Positions 1 to 7,661 are shown, numbered from the stretch's first letter. The stretch is DNA of 38,696 nt from Micromonospora arida (GCF_003857035.1 NZ_QGSY01000198.1:1-38696); one strand, 5' to 3'. Numbers and translations: made by a program. Notes: generated by a model not told the origin, from the sequence alone.

Positions 1-54
1 CGCCGGGAGAGGACCCCCACCCAGGATGTTGTGGGAGACGCTCCGAGGCGTCGG

Positions 55-441
55 TCAGGGGCCGTGCGGCAGCGGCTGCGCCAGCGCCCGCAGGTCCGCC
101 GGCAGTTGGGCCAGGGCGTCCTCGAACTCCCGGTGCCCGACCACCCGGTGCATCGTCTGGAGCACCGCCCGGGTGCCCCGCTCGGCGGCCGGACGGTCGA
201 TCCCGGCGCGGTCGGCGACCCGGCTCAGGAACTCGTCGTAGCCGAAGGTCTCCGGCGGCTCGGCGGCCTTGACCAGCAGCGGGCTCAGCTCGTCGGCCAG
301 GTGGGGGGCCAACGCGCCCGCCTCCCCGCCGCTGAGCCGCTCGGTGAGGGTCCGCAGGACCGCCTCGGTGAGCGAGCGCGCCTGCTCCGGCGGGAGACCC
401 GCCCGTGCCGCAACCTTGTCGACGAACGCCAGCTCGGCCAT
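55..441 (-). CDS. DUF2267 domain protein
   Basis: The 128-residue product is a small, all-helical, soluble protein of the DUF2267 family, whose biochemical role is unknown. Two similar helical repeats can be seen: an N-terminal part (AFVDKVAARAGLPPEQARSL, then TLTERLSGGEA) and a second copy (EFLSRVADRAGID through TRAVLQTMHRVV). The pattern F-x-x-x-V-A-x-x-A-G occurs in both, as is typical of the family. I chose the ATG at 441 because a purine-rich GGGCGGGGGG stretch lies just upstream; an in-frame ATG 18 codons earlier would add a proline- and glycine-rich tail. The gene is divergent from the SnoaL-like gene at 623, sharing a roughly 180-bp intergenic region. Family assignment is by pattern recall. 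Confidence 0.75.
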   Translation of the reverse strand: MAELAFVDKVAARAGLPPEQARSLTEAVLRTLTERLSGGEAGALAPHLADELSPLLVKAAEPPETFGYDEFLSRVADRAGIDRPAAERGTRAVLQTMHRVVGHREFEDALAQLPADLRALAQPLPHGP

Positions 442-622
442 CCCCCCGCCCTTCGCTTTCGGAAACGCGTGGCTACCCGGGCCCACCGGCAGCAAACCCG
501 GCAGCCGCAGCGGGGCTGGTTCTGCTGGTTGCTCCGCGCGGTGCCGTCAGCTTCTCGTACGGTGGGGTCGGACCGGGAACCCGACGGCTGCCCGACGGCG
601 GCCCGTGCCGCAGGAGGAGCAG

Positions 623-955
623 ATGGCCCTCGACCTGCCCGACGTGATCGACCGGTACTTCCGGGCCGTCAACGACCGGGATCTGGACGCCTTCGTCGCC
701 TGCTTCGCGGACACGGCGAGCGTCGCCGACGAGGACAAGCTGTACGACGGGCGGGCCTCGATCCGCGCCTGGCGGCAGAAGACGATGGACGCTTACTCGT
801 ACACCGCCGAGCCGGTCCGGGTCACGTCGCAGGCGGGCGACTCGTACCTGGCCATCACCCGGGTGTCCGGCGACTTCCCCGGCAGCCCGATCGAGCTGCG
901 GTACCGGTTCACGCTGCGCGACGGGCTGATCGGCGCCCTGGACATCCGCCCCTGA
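623..955 (+). CDS. SnoaL-like/NTF2-fold protein
   Basis: This 110-residue protein has the compact alpha+beta cone fold of the SnoaL/NTF2 superfamily. It opens with the usual helix (DVIDRYFRAVNDRDLDAFVA), then the C-F-A-D-T-A-S-V-A-D strand-turn typical of SnoaL-like proteins, then a G-R-A-S-I-R-A-W segment, and ends in paired beta strands (ELRYRFTLRDGLIGALDIRP). Such proteins are small-molecule isomerases, cyclases or binding proteins; the substrate cannot be read here. AGGAGG at 612-617 is well spaced to the ATG at 623 and fixes the start. The gene stands alone; the next gene begins about 50 bp downstream on the same strand. Confidence 0.8.
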   Translation: MALDLPDVIDRYFRAVNDRDLDAFVACFADTASVADEDKLYDGRASIRAWRQKTMDAYSYTAEPVRVTSQAGDSYLAITRVSGDFPGSPIELRYRFTLRDGLIGALDIRP

Positions 956-1004
956 CGCCGAGTTCGGCTGCCGACGCGGCGATGCTGGTCGGGCGGGCCC
1001 GCAG

Positions 1005-1604
1005 GTGATCAAGCGCCGAACGGACGAGACAGTCAAGAGGGCAGTGGGTGACATGATGTGGCGGCAACAGCTGTCGCTACGAGAAGGGTTCCGGCTGCCC
1101 GATGGCGCACTTCGAGGCTCGCACGTCAACGACACCCGCGCGGAACGCGGTGCCGCTGGCCGGGCAGCCGCACCGGGCGGGCTGATGCCGGGCGAGCGAC
1201 GGGAGACCGTGGCCGAGCAGAGTGTCCCCACCCACGCCGCGGACACCATGGCGTATCAGGTCGCGACCGACATACGGGCGCTGCGCGCGTTCGTCAGCGC
1301 CGGGGCACTGGCCCGTGGTCTGTCGGCCGAGCGGGTGGAGCTGTTGACGCTGGCGGTCAGCGAGCTGGCCACCAACACGTTGCAGCACACCACCGGCGGC
1401 GGCTGGGTACGGCTCTGGGCCGAGCCGGGTCAGCTGTTCTGCGACGTGGTCGACCAGGGTCCGACGCGGGCGTTCGGCCGGAGCATGCCGGCCGCCGACT
1501 CGGTACGGGGTCGCGGGCTGGCGATCGTGGAGCAGATCTGTGACGAGGTCGCGGTGCTCACCAGCCCCGGGGAGACCGTCGTACGGATTCGCCTGAGTCT
1601 GTGA
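1005..1604 (+). CDS. RsbW-like ATP-binding protein (HATPase_c_2)
   Basis: The C-terminal ~120 residues form a GHKL-type ATPase domain like anti-sigma-factor kinases of the RsbW/SpoIIAB group. The N-box is ELATNTLQHT (Glu and Asn for Mg-ATP), the G1 box is DQGP and the G2 box is RGRGLAIVEQI. In actinobacteria such small stand-alone kinases switch sigma factors or phosphorylate anti-anti-sigma proteins; no partner gene is adjacent. The start is uncertain. The GTG at 1005 gives 199 residues with a low-complexity basic N-terminus; ATGs at 1053 and 1185 are alternatives, and 1185 would give the family-typical ~140 residues. No strong ribosome binding site decides between them. Confidence 0.75.
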   Translation: MIKRRTDETVKRAVGDMMWRQQLSLREGFRLPDGALRGSHVNDTRAERGAAGRAAAPGGLMPGERRETVAEQSVPTHAADTMAYQVATDIRALRAFVSAGALARGLSAERVELLTLAVSELATNTLQHTTGGGWVRLWAEPGQLFCDVVDQGPTRAFGRSMPAADSVRGRGLAIVEQICDEVAVLTSPGETVVRIRLSL

Positions 1605-1643
1605 ACGTCGGCGGCGATCCCCACCCGCCCGGGCCAGGTTGGC

Positions 1644-1678
1644 TGCCACAATGCGGACAGGCCGGGCCGACTGTGGCA
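1644..1678. promoter_or_regulatory. 7-bp dyad in the 1605-1709 gap
   Basis: TGCCACA at 1644-1650 and its reverse complement TGTGGCA at 1672-1678 are separated by 21 bases. The dyad lies between the ATPase gene and the SnoaL-like gene at 1710. It could be a weak stem after the upstream gene or an operator; seven bases per arm in GC-rich DNA is weak evidence. Confidence 0.2.
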
Positions 1679-1709
1679 CCGGGTCGGACCCGAACGGGAG
1701 GACGCCACG

Positions 1710-2087
1710 ATGCCGGACAGCGCACGCGAGGCCGAGCTGCTCGACGCCGAGCGCACCCTGCAGGCCGCCCAACGGGCCGGTGACGTCGCCGCCCTCGATC
1801 AGCTGCTGGTCGACCAGCTGATCGCCATCGGCCCGGACGGGCGTACCCACAGCAAGCAGGATGACCTGGCCGCCCACCGGGACCGCCGCTCGGTCGTCGA
1901 GGAGTTGGTGGAGGAGGAGCTGGACCTGCTCGTCGTCGGTGCGACGGGGGTGACGTTCTTCCTGGGCCGGGTGTCCGGGGTCTTCGAGGGGGCGCCGTTC
2001 GCTGCGCGGCTGCGCTACACCCGGACGTGGGTCCACGACGACCCGCACGGCTGGCGGGTCCTGGCCGCACACATCAGCCCGGTCTGA
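1710..2087 (+). CDS. DUF4440/SnoaL-like protein
   Basis: A 125-residue protein of the DUF4440 branch of the NTF2-like superfamily. A long first helix (EAELLDAERTLQAAQRAGDVAAL) is followed by L-V-D-Q-L-I-A-I-G-P-D-G-R, the family's typical helix-to-strand 'GPDG' turn, a K-Q-D-D-L-A-A-H segment, and C-terminal antiparallel strands ending W-R-V-L-A-A-H-I-S-P-V. Related proteins are mostly uncharacterised, with ketosteroid-isomerase-like folds. GGGAGGA a few bases upstream supports the ATG. It is the second NTF2-fold gene within 1.5 kb, but the two are too different in sequence to be a recent duplicate. The convergent SMI1-type gene ends one base after this stop. Confidence 0.8.
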   Translation: MPDSAREAELLDAERTLQAAQRAGDVAALDQLLVDQLIAIGPDGRTHSKQDDLAAHRDRRSVVEELVEEELDLLVVGATGVTFFLGRVSGVFEGAPFAARLRYTRTWVHDDPHGWRVLAAHISPV

Positions 2088-2088
2088 C

Positions 2089-2616
2089 TCAGCTGCCGTC
2101 CTCGTCGTCCTCGTCGAGCAGGCCCTGCTCGTCGAGGAACGCGAACCACCGGTCGTCGGCGGGGGTCAGGTCGGCGTAGCCCGGCCCGAGCAGGTAGTAG
2201 TCCACGAAGGATTCCACGTCGGGGGCGAGCTCCTCGAACGCGTCGGACATGAACCACTCGGTGCCGTTCGGTGGGAAGTACCAGATCGCGCCCGTGCCAC
2301 GATCCATGAAGATCGGCTCGTCGCTGCGGACGCCGACCACCAGCCAGCCTGCCCGGTCCTGCGGGATGGACGAGAAGTCCGGCGCGTAGTCCAGGTGGTA
2401 CTGGATCCCCGCGAGGGTCGACGAGGACGCCAGCTCGACCCGACCCGCCCGCAGCCCGTCGGCCACCAGCAGGAGGTCCCGCAGGTCGGCCGGGAGCCCC
2501 GCCGGTAGGGCGTCGATGGCCGCCCCCTCGCCGAACTGGGCGTAGGCCAGGCTGTCCGGCAGATCGGCCAGCTCAGCCCGCAGCTCCTCGATGAGCTGCC
2601 GCAGCTCGAGGTTCAA
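2089..2616 (-). CDS. SMI1/KNR4 family protein
   Basis: The protein (175 residues from TTG) has the SMI1/KNR4 (SUKH) pattern: an N-terminal helical segment, a LPADLRDLLLVADGL helix matching the family's 'LP..y..fL...nG' motif, then beta strands with WLVVGVRSDEPIFMDRGTG and IWYFP, and an acidic C-terminus (DEDDEDGS). SUKH proteins often act as immunity proteins to secreted toxins or as adaptor domains. No toxin gene is adjacent, so the function here is open. I chose the TTG at 2616 because AGAGGTGG lies just upstream; an in-frame ATG at 2709 would add 31 residues that do not look coding. Confidence 0.72.
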   Translation of the reverse strand: MNLELRQLIEELRAELADLPDSLAYAQFGEGAAIDALPAGLPADLRDLLLVADGLRAGRVELASSSTLAGIQYHLDYAPDFSSIPQDRAGWLVVGVRSDEPIFMDRGTGAIWYFPPNGTEWFMSDAFEELAPDVESFVDYYLLGPGYADLTPADDRWFAFLDEQGLLDEDDEDGS

Positions 2617-2724
2617 CGCACCACCTCTGTTCGGATGAGGTCCCGTCCGGCACTGCCCCGGCTGCCCGGAGATCCGCGAGCCGATGCGCGGTTTGGTTCT
2701 ACCACGCACCAGCTCGCCGGAGCG

Positions 2725-3549
2725 TCACCTCGCCGAATCCGCCAGCCGGGCCGTCACCACAAGCTCGTCGAGCTGAGCCGACCCGGCAGCTTGCTCCGGC
2801 AGCCGGCTGTCGTGCTGCGCCTCGTCGAGTCGCGACGCCAGCTCAGCCAGGTCCCGGCCGAGGACCGGGCCCGCGACCATGCCGTTCAACCCACCGTGTT
2901 CGGCGGACCGCTTCGCCGCGATCAGCTCAGGAAGGTACGCCGGTGCCGCCTCGGCGAGCAGCAGGCTCGGCAGGTGCGCCAGCATCCGGCCGGTGCGCAT
3001 CAGGTGCACGCCGGTGAGCAGCGCCCGGAAGGCGTAGAGCAGTGGTTTCAGCTCGCCGGTCGTGTCGAACAGCCGCCGCTGGGTGGCGGCGAAGCCGCGG
3101 TAGTGGTGCGCGTGGTGCCGGGTCAGCACCAGCGGTGCCAGCTCGACCAACGCGGCGTGCACCGTCGTGGTGTGGACCACCAGCGGTGACAGCAGCTGTT
3201 CCAGTACGTAGCCGTTGCGCCGCAGCATCAGCCGCACGAACTTGCGCAGGTCGTGGGTGACCAGGTCCAGCTCCACGCCGTCGCGGTCGGTCATGACCGT
3301 ACGGGTCTCGGTGGGCTGCGCCAGCCCGATCAGGTCCTCGACCGGAAGCAGATGCGCGCCGCGCAGGTCGACGTCCGAGTCGGTGGACGGGAACCCGTAC
3401 AGGTGGGCGCCGGAGACGGTGGCGAACACCAGCGGGTGCGGCTGCTCGGCGACGATGGCGGTCAGGTCGACGCCGACCGGCAGACCCGCGGCCTCCCAGG
3501 CCGTCACGCGGAGCACCGCACGGAGCGTTCCCGGACGGAGATCAGCCAC
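2725..3549 (-). CDS. RlaP-type nucleotidyltransferase (PF10127), paralogue B
   Basis: The 274-residue protein belongs to the polymerase-beta-like family PF10127 (YcgL/RlaP, 'nucleotidyltransferase of RNA repair'). The catalytic signature is at about residues 45-63: SGAHLYGFPSTDSDVDLRG, with the S-D-x-D metal-binding pair. The usual 'G-S' at the start of this motif reads 'G-A' here. A later acidic strand (VELDLVTHDLRKF) and the helix RNGYVLEQLLSPLVV match the family. The C-terminal half is helical (HHYRGF, HLMRTGR), as in family members. The start lies inside the upstream paralogue (46-bp overlap), so the two are probably translated from one message. No RNA ligase gene is nearby. Confidence 0.8.
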   Translation of the reverse strand: MADLRPGTLRAVLRVTAWEAAGLPVGVDLTAIVAEQPHPLVFATVSGAHLYGFPSTDSDVDLRGAHLLPVEDLIGLAQPTETRTVMTDRDGVELDLVTHDLRKFVRLMLRRNGYVLEQLLSPLVVHTTTVHAALVELAPLVLTRHHAHHYRGFAATQRRLFDTTGELKPLLYAFRALLTGVHLMRTGRMLAHLPSLLLAEAAPAYLPELIAAKRSAEHGGLNGMVAGPVLGRDLAELASRLDEAQHDSRLPEQAAGSAQLDELVVTARLADSAR

Positions 3550-4202
3550 TGTTCGACCCTTGCCTCGTCGGGCTGGTCGGGTAACGGGCTGGTGGCCAGG
3601 TCCGCGGTCATCCGGCTGACGAGGCGGTCGCGCCAGGTGACGATTTCGGCCCAGGGCACCTCACCCGCCTTGACCGCCAGCAGGCGGTCCCGGTCCACGC
3701 CCACGTCCAGCACCAGGCGGCCGGTGCGGACCAGGTCACCCCCGGCGGTCAGCAGTCGGATCAGGTGCATCACGTGCCGCCACGTCGGAACGCCGGTGCG
3801 GGCGATCCCACGCTCGGCCTTTCCGAACTGGGCGGTGGCGTACCGCAGGTAGGTGTCGGCCACCCGTCGGGACAGGAAGGCCGGCGTGAGCGCCCGGAGT
3901 TCCACGCCCAGTGGGGTGCACGTTTCGACCAGCGGAGAGTGCAGCACCTCCAGGACCGTGGGATTCGCCGCCAACCCGAGCGTGCAGACCCGCTCCACCT
4001 CCCAGCGCACCTGCTCGTCGAGCGGCCCGTCGTGGTGGCGCGCAGGTTTCCGCAGCCCCCAGAACGCCGAGGCCGGCAGTGCGTACACCCCACGGCGGTC
4101 GGTGTCCGATGCCGCGCCGGACAGCCCGAACGCGCGGGAACCGACGACCACCTGCAAGATCGTGTGGTCGTCGACCAGCTGATCGGTCAGCGTGTGCTCC
4201 AC
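3504..4202 (-). CDS. RlaP-type nucleotidyltransferase (PF10127), paralogue A
   Basis: A 232-residue polymerase-beta-like nucleotidyltransferase. The signature GSRAFGLSGAASDTDRRGVY (about residues 20-40) carries both the G-S and the S-D-x-D parts. The following segment (VRWEVERVCTLGLAANPTVLEVLHSPLVE) matches the helix that follows the third acidic strand in the family, but the position where paralogue B has L-D-L reads V-R-W here. The C-terminal half includes YLRYATAQFGKAERG and LIRLLTAGGDLVRTGRL, as in RlaP proteins. I chose the GTG at 4202 because GGGGGAGG lies 7 bases upstream; an ATG at 4265 would add a basic, non-conserved leader. It overlaps paralogue B by 46 bp. Confidence 0.8.
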   Translation of the reverse strand: MEHTLTDQLVDDHTILQVVVGSRAFGLSGAASDTDRRGVYALPASAFWGLRKPARHHDGPLDEQVRWEVERVCTLGLAANPTVLEVLHSPLVETCTPLGVELRALTPAFLSRRVADTYLRYATAQFGKAERGIARTGVPTWRHVMHLIRLLTAGGDLVRTGRLVLDVGVDRDRLLAVKAGEVPWAEIVTWRDRLVSRMTADLATSPLPDQPDEARVEQWLISVRERSVRCSA

Positions 4203-4299
4203 TGCCGCCGCCTCCCCCGAGCGTTGCGCCGACCGCCTGGGCGGCCGTTGTCCGGTGCACACCATGCCGGTCCGGGAGTGCTGACGTCGAGCCCTTTCC

Positions 4300-4770
4300 T
4301 CAGCTCACGACGGCGTCGATCGCGCCGACGCGCAGGGTGCCGTCGTTGAGGGGTGTGCAGCGGATGCCGCCGGTGGTGCGCAGCGCCTTCCATGTCCCCG
4401 GGCCGACGGTGACGTCCATCCAGGCGCACGGTCGGGCCGCCCGGTTGACCCGCAGGCTGACCGGGCCGTCGCCGGAGTCCAGCACCAGCACTCTGCCGAT
4501 CAGCTCGTCCACGGCGATCCCGGTGGTGAGGATGTTGCGCCGCACCTCGGCCAGGCCGACGCCGACCGGCAGTGACTCCCGGGCGATGACGGTGACGCTG
4601 GCGTCGCGGTGTGCCTGCTGACCGAAGTACCGGTCGCCGACGATGCCGAGGCCGGCCCGGATCCGGACGGCGTCGACCAGCTCGCCGGGTGGGGCCGGGG
4701 CCGGGCCGTCGGCGGGCCGGCCCAGGAAGCGGTGCACGGGCGAGGCCAGCAACTCGACGATCTCCGGCAT
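4300..4770 (-). CDS. MOSC domain protein
   Basis: A 156-residue single-domain MOSC protein (molybdenum cofactor sulfurase C-terminal-like domain). Typical features are the opening strand, VRIRAGLGIVGDRYFG, a conserved R-R-N-I-L-T-T-G-I-A-V-D-E-L-I-G motif, and a candidate cofactor-binding cysteine in ARPCAWMD plus GGIRC near the end. MOSC proteins carry sulfur or bind Mo cofactor and include thiol-dependent detoxification enzymes. The start at 4770 excludes a basic leader. No ribosome binding site is visible, but TAGAAT (minus strand, 4783-4778) sits 7 bases from the ATG, so this mRNA may be leaderless. It is divergent from trpB across 101 bp. Confidence 0.85.
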   Translation of the reverse strand: MPEIVELLASPVHRFLGRPADGPAPAPPGELVDAVRIRAGLGIVGDRYFGQQAHRDASVTVIARESLPVGVGLAEVRRNILTTGIAVDELIGRVLVLDSGDGPVSLRVNRAARPCAWMDVTVGPGTWKALRTTGGIRCTPLNDGTLRVGAIDAVVS

Positions 4771-4836
4771 GGCAGGAATTCTACGAATCGGATAGGGCCT
4801 CCGGGGCAGGTCGGCGGATGCGCGGTGCCGCCTCTC

Positions 4837-4865
4837 TTGCCAGGCGACCTCCACTGTTCTATAAC
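4837..4865 (+). promoter_or_regulatory. Predicted trpB promoter, leaderless transcript
   Basis: TTGCCA (4837-4842) and TATAAC (4860-4865) are separated by exactly 17 bp, a good housekeeping-sigma promoter. The A of the trpB ATG at 4872 lies 6 bases after the -10 box, where transcription would start. No ribosome binding site precedes the ATG. Together these indicate a leaderless trpB message; the assignment is by sequence pattern only. Confidence 0.6.
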
Positions 4866-4885
4866 TGTTGCATGAGTTCTATAAC
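4856..4885 (+). repeat. Tandem GTTCTATAAC repeat over the trpB start
   Basis: GTTCTATAAC occurs at 4856-4865 and again at 4876-4885, a 20-bp period (about two helical turns). The first copy contains the -10 box; the second lies in the first codons of trpB (S-S-I-T). The AT-rich repeats stand out in GC-rich DNA. A regulator bound here would block the promoter and the start of transcription; the GntR protein encoded downstream of trpA is the obvious candidate, as an inference. Confidence 0.55.
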
Positions 4886-6053
4886 ACTACGACCGGCAGG
4901 CGTTCCGGGGCGATACGGGAGCTACGGCGGGCGGTACGTGCCGGAGTCTCTGATCCCCGCCTGCGAGGCGGTCGCCGAGGCCTTCTCGCAGGCGTGGGCC
5001 GACCCCGGGTTCCGCGGCAGTCTCGCCGCGCTGCTGTCGGCCCACGTGGGACGGCCGACACCGCTGACGCCGGCCGTGCGACTCTCGACCGAACTCGGTG
5101 TGACGGTGCTGCTCAAGCGGGAGGATCTGACACACACCGGATCACACAAGATCAACAATGTGCTCGGGCAGGCGTTGCTGGCCCGACGCATGGGGCGTAC
5201 GCGTCTGATTGCCGAGACCGGGGCGGGCATGCACGGCGTCGCGACGGCGACGGCCGGCGCCCTGCTGGGCTTACCGGTGAAGGTGTTCATGGGCGAACGC
5301 GACGTGGAACGCCAGGCGCACAACGTCTTCCGTATGCGGCTGCTGGGTGCCGAGGTCGTTCCGGTGACCACCGGCAGTCGGACGCTGAAGGACGCCACCA
5401 GCGAGGCCATGCGCCACTGGGTGACAGACGTCGACGAGGCGTACTACTGCGTGGGCTCCGTCATCGGTCCGCACCCCTATCCGATGATGGTCCGCGAGTT
5501 CCAGCGCGTCATCGGTGACGAGGCCCGGCGGCAGTGCGCGGCCGAGCTGCCCGCCGCCACCCCCGACTACGTGGTCGCCTGCGTCGGCGGGGGCAGCAAC
5601 GCGGCGGGCACCTTCGCCGGGTTCGTCGAGACCTCGGCGAAGCTCGTCGGGGTGGAAGCCGAGGGCGGCTCCGGCGCGACGAACGGGGAGATCGGCGTCC
5701 TGCACGGCTTCCAGTCGCTGTTCCTCCAGGACGAACACGGGCAGATCAAGGAGGCGCACTCGATCGCCGCCGGGCTGGACTACCCCGGCGTCGGCCCCGA
5801 GCACGCGTACCTGCGCGATCTGGGGCGCGCCCGGTATGTCACCGCCTCCGACGGGGAGGCGATCGCGGCCGCGGTCCGGCTCGCGCGCTCGGAGGGCGTG
5901 CTGCCCGCCATCGAGTCGGCCCACGCGCTCGCCTGGGTCGTCCGCGCCGCCGGCACGCCGGAGCTGCCCAGAGGATCGACAGTGCTCGTCACCCTCTCGG
6001 GGCGCGGCGACAAGGACATCACCACCCTGATCGCGGAAGCGGAGCTCGCATGA
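4872..6053 (+). CDS. trpB: Tryptophan synthase beta chain
   Basis: TrpB joins indole and L-serine to make L-tryptophan, using pyridoxal phosphate. The 393-residue protein is full length. The N-terminal GRYGSYGGRYVPE corresponds to the family's 'G.FGGRYVPE'. The PLP lysine is about residue 93 in KREDLTHTGSHKINN, the catalytic glutamate is in AETGAGMHG, and the phosphate-binding loop is GGGSNAAG. The C-terminal LSGRGDKD motif is intact. The ATG at 4872 is chosen because family similarity starts there and because it sits at the predicted transcription start. trpA follows with an ATGA overlap, so the two subunits are probably made together. No other trp biosynthesis genes are present in the window. 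Confidence 0.95.
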   Translation: MSSITLRPAGVPGRYGSYGGRYVPESLIPACEAVAEAFSQAWADPGFRGSLAALLSAHVGRPTPLTPAVRLSTELGVTVLLKREDLTHTGSHKINNVLGQALLARRMGRTRLIAETGAGMHGVATATAGALLGLPVKVFMGERDVERQAHNVFRMRLLGAEVVPVTTGSRTLKDATSEAMRHWVTDVDEAYYCVGSVIGPHPYPMMVREFQRVIGDEARRQCAAELPAATPDYVVACVGGGSNAAGTFAGFVETSAKLVGVEAEGGSGATNGEIGVLHGFQSLFLQDEHGQIKEAHSIAAGLDYPGVGPEHAYLRDLGRARYVTASDGEAIAAAVRLARSEGVLPAIESAHALAWVVRAAGTPELPRGSTVLVTLSGRGDKDITTLIAEAELA

Positions 6054-6772
6054 AGCTACTGATGCCCTACATCACGGGCGGGATCGTGCCCGGCTGGACG
6101 GCGTACCTGGACGCCTTCGAGGACGCCGGAGCCGACATGGTCGAGGTCGGGCTCCCGTTCTCCGACCCGACGGTGGACGGCCGCACCATTCAGGAGGCCT
6201 CGGACACGGCGCTCGCCCGAGGCACCACGCCCGCCTCGGTCCTGGAAGACCTCGCCACAGCGCGGACAGGCATCCCTATCGTCGCCAGCACGTACGCCAA
6301 CATCGCGCTGCGGCCCGGGTTCGGCGACGCGCTGACGGCGGCCGGGGTGACCGGGCTGATCGTGCCCGACCTGCCCCTCGACGAGCTGGCCGGGCTGGAC
6401 GTGCCGGGCGTCCAGGTGAGCCTGCTCGCCTCCCCCGCCACGCCGGACGATCGGCTCGCCGAGATCGGCCGAGGCAGTCAGGGTTTCGTGTACGCCATCT
6501 CGATCATGGGCACGACCGGCGAACGCGACCGGCTCGCACCGTCGGCCGTCACTCTGGCCGCCCGGCTCAAGCAGATCACGGACCTACCCGTGCTGCTGGG
6601 CTTCGGCATCTCCACCCCGGAACAGGCGGGCGAGGCCGCGGCGGTCGCCGACGGAGTCATCGTCGGCGCGGCCGTCATGCGACGCATCCTCGACGGGGCG
6701 GGTCCCACCGAGGTCGGCGCCTTCGTGGCGTCGCTGCGGGCCGCGTTGTCTCAGGTGGCCACCGTGCGATGA
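6050..6772 (+). CDS. trpA: Tryptophan synthase alpha chain, short N-terminus
   Basis: TrpA cleaves indole-3-glycerol phosphate and passes indole to TrpB. The (beta/alpha)8 fold is recognisable. The catalytic glutamate (E32, matching E49 of the E. coli enzyme) is in VEVGLPFSDP and the catalytic aspartate (D43, matching D60) in DPTVDG. The loop-6 region reads SIMGTTGERD, and the phosphate-binding GFGIST and GAAVMRRI segments are present. At 240 residues it is shorter than usual (about 260-270), mainly because it starts directly at the first beta strand (MKLLMPYITGG) and lacks the usual N-terminal helix. The ATG overlaps the trpB stop (ATGA), with GGAG upstream. Confidence 0.93.
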   Translation: MKLLMPYITGGIVPGWTAYLDAFEDAGADMVEVGLPFSDPTVDGRTIQEASDTALARGTTPASVLEDLATARTGIPIVASTYANIALRPGFGDALTAAGVTGLIVPDLPLDELAGLDVPGVQVSLLASPATPDDRLAEIGRGSQGFVYAISIMGTTGERDRLAPSAVTLAARLKQITDLPVLLGFGISTPEQAGEAAAVADGVIVGAAVMRRILDGAGPTEVGAFVASLRAALSQVATVR

Positions 6773-6828
6773 TCGGCGGTGGCCGTCGATGACGGGAGCG
6801 GACAGTCGACGCATCGGGAGACAGAACA

Positions 6829-7560
6829 GTGGCACGCTACCGGGCCATCGCCGCCGACCTCGCCGCCAAGATCCGCGACGGTCGCTACGTGGCGGGTGAG
6901 GCGTTGCCCGCGCAGCGCGAGCTGAGCACGGCGTACGGCGTCACTCTGATGACGCTGCGGCAGGCCCTGCGCGAACTGAGCGCCGAGGGCCTGATCGTCC
7001 AGCGGCCCGGCAAGGGCACCTATGTCGCGCCTGCTCATGCCGCGTACCAGCTCGGATCGTTGCGGAGCTTCGGCGACGACCTGCGCGAGCAGGGCCACGA
7101 GGTCCACACGACGGTGATCTCCCGCGCGCAGCGCCGCGTGCCCTCGCGCGTCGCGGCCCGGCTGCGGGTTCGCGAGGCCGAGACGGGCCTGCGCCTGGAG
7201 CGCGTCCGCGCGTTCGCCGGCCGCCGCGCCATTCATCAGATTTCCTGGGTACGCGAGCCGCACGCGAACCGCCTGCACGACGTGGACTTCACCGGCACCT
7301 CGTTGTACGCGGCCCTGGCCGACCTCGGGGTGGTGGTGGCCCGGGCGGCGGAGACGATCCGACCGGAGGTGCTGAACGCGGACGTGGCCCGGCATCTGGA
7401 CGAGGCCGAGGGAGCGCCCGTGCTGGTCAGTGACCGGATCACGTACGCGCCCGACGGGACGGCCCTGGTGACCGACCGGGCGACGATGCTGGGCAGCATG
7501 ATGCAGATCACCGCCGACCGGGCCGCCACCGGGTTGTCCCTCCACTACGGAGCGGTCTAG
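6829..7560 (+). CDS. GntR-family regulator, HutC/UTRA type
   Basis: The 243-residue protein has an N-terminal winged helix-turn-helix (about residues 1-68): YRAIAADLAAKIRDGRY, LPAQRELSTAYGVTLMTLRQ and the wing GLIVQRPGKGTYV. The rest is a UTRA ligand-binding domain, as in HutC-type regulators (LGSLRSFGDDLREQGHEVHT and the C-terminal LVSDRITYAPDGTALV). Such proteins usually repress nearby genes and release DNA on binding a small metabolite. The gene follows trpA by 56 bp on the same strand, so it may be co-transcribed and may control trpBA through the tandem repeat at 4856-4885. GGGAG 8 bases upstream supports the GTG start. Confidence 0.9.
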   Translation: MARYRAIAADLAAKIRDGRYVAGEALPAQRELSTAYGVTLMTLRQALRELSAEGLIVQRPGKGTYVAPAHAAYQLGSLRSFGDDLREQGHEVHTTVISRAQRRVPSRVAARLRVREAETGLRLERVRAFAGRRAIHQISWVREPHANRLHDVDFTGTSLYAALADLGVVVARAAETIRPEVLNADVARHLDEAEGAPVLVSDRITYAPDGTALVTDRATMLGSMMQITADRAATGLSLHYGAV

Positions 7561-7661
7561 CGGCATGAGAGCGCGTCGGCGTATAGGCGGGTTGTGAATC
7601 TCCGGGCACACCTTTTCCGGTGAGCTGATCGCGCGACTGAACGCAACCCGATGATGAGTTG

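Noticed and set aside
37..52. GACGC-TCCGAG-GCGTC hairpin just after the DUF2267 gene as a terminator.
   Set aside because: The stem is only 5 bp with no T-run; too weak to call in GC-rich DNA.
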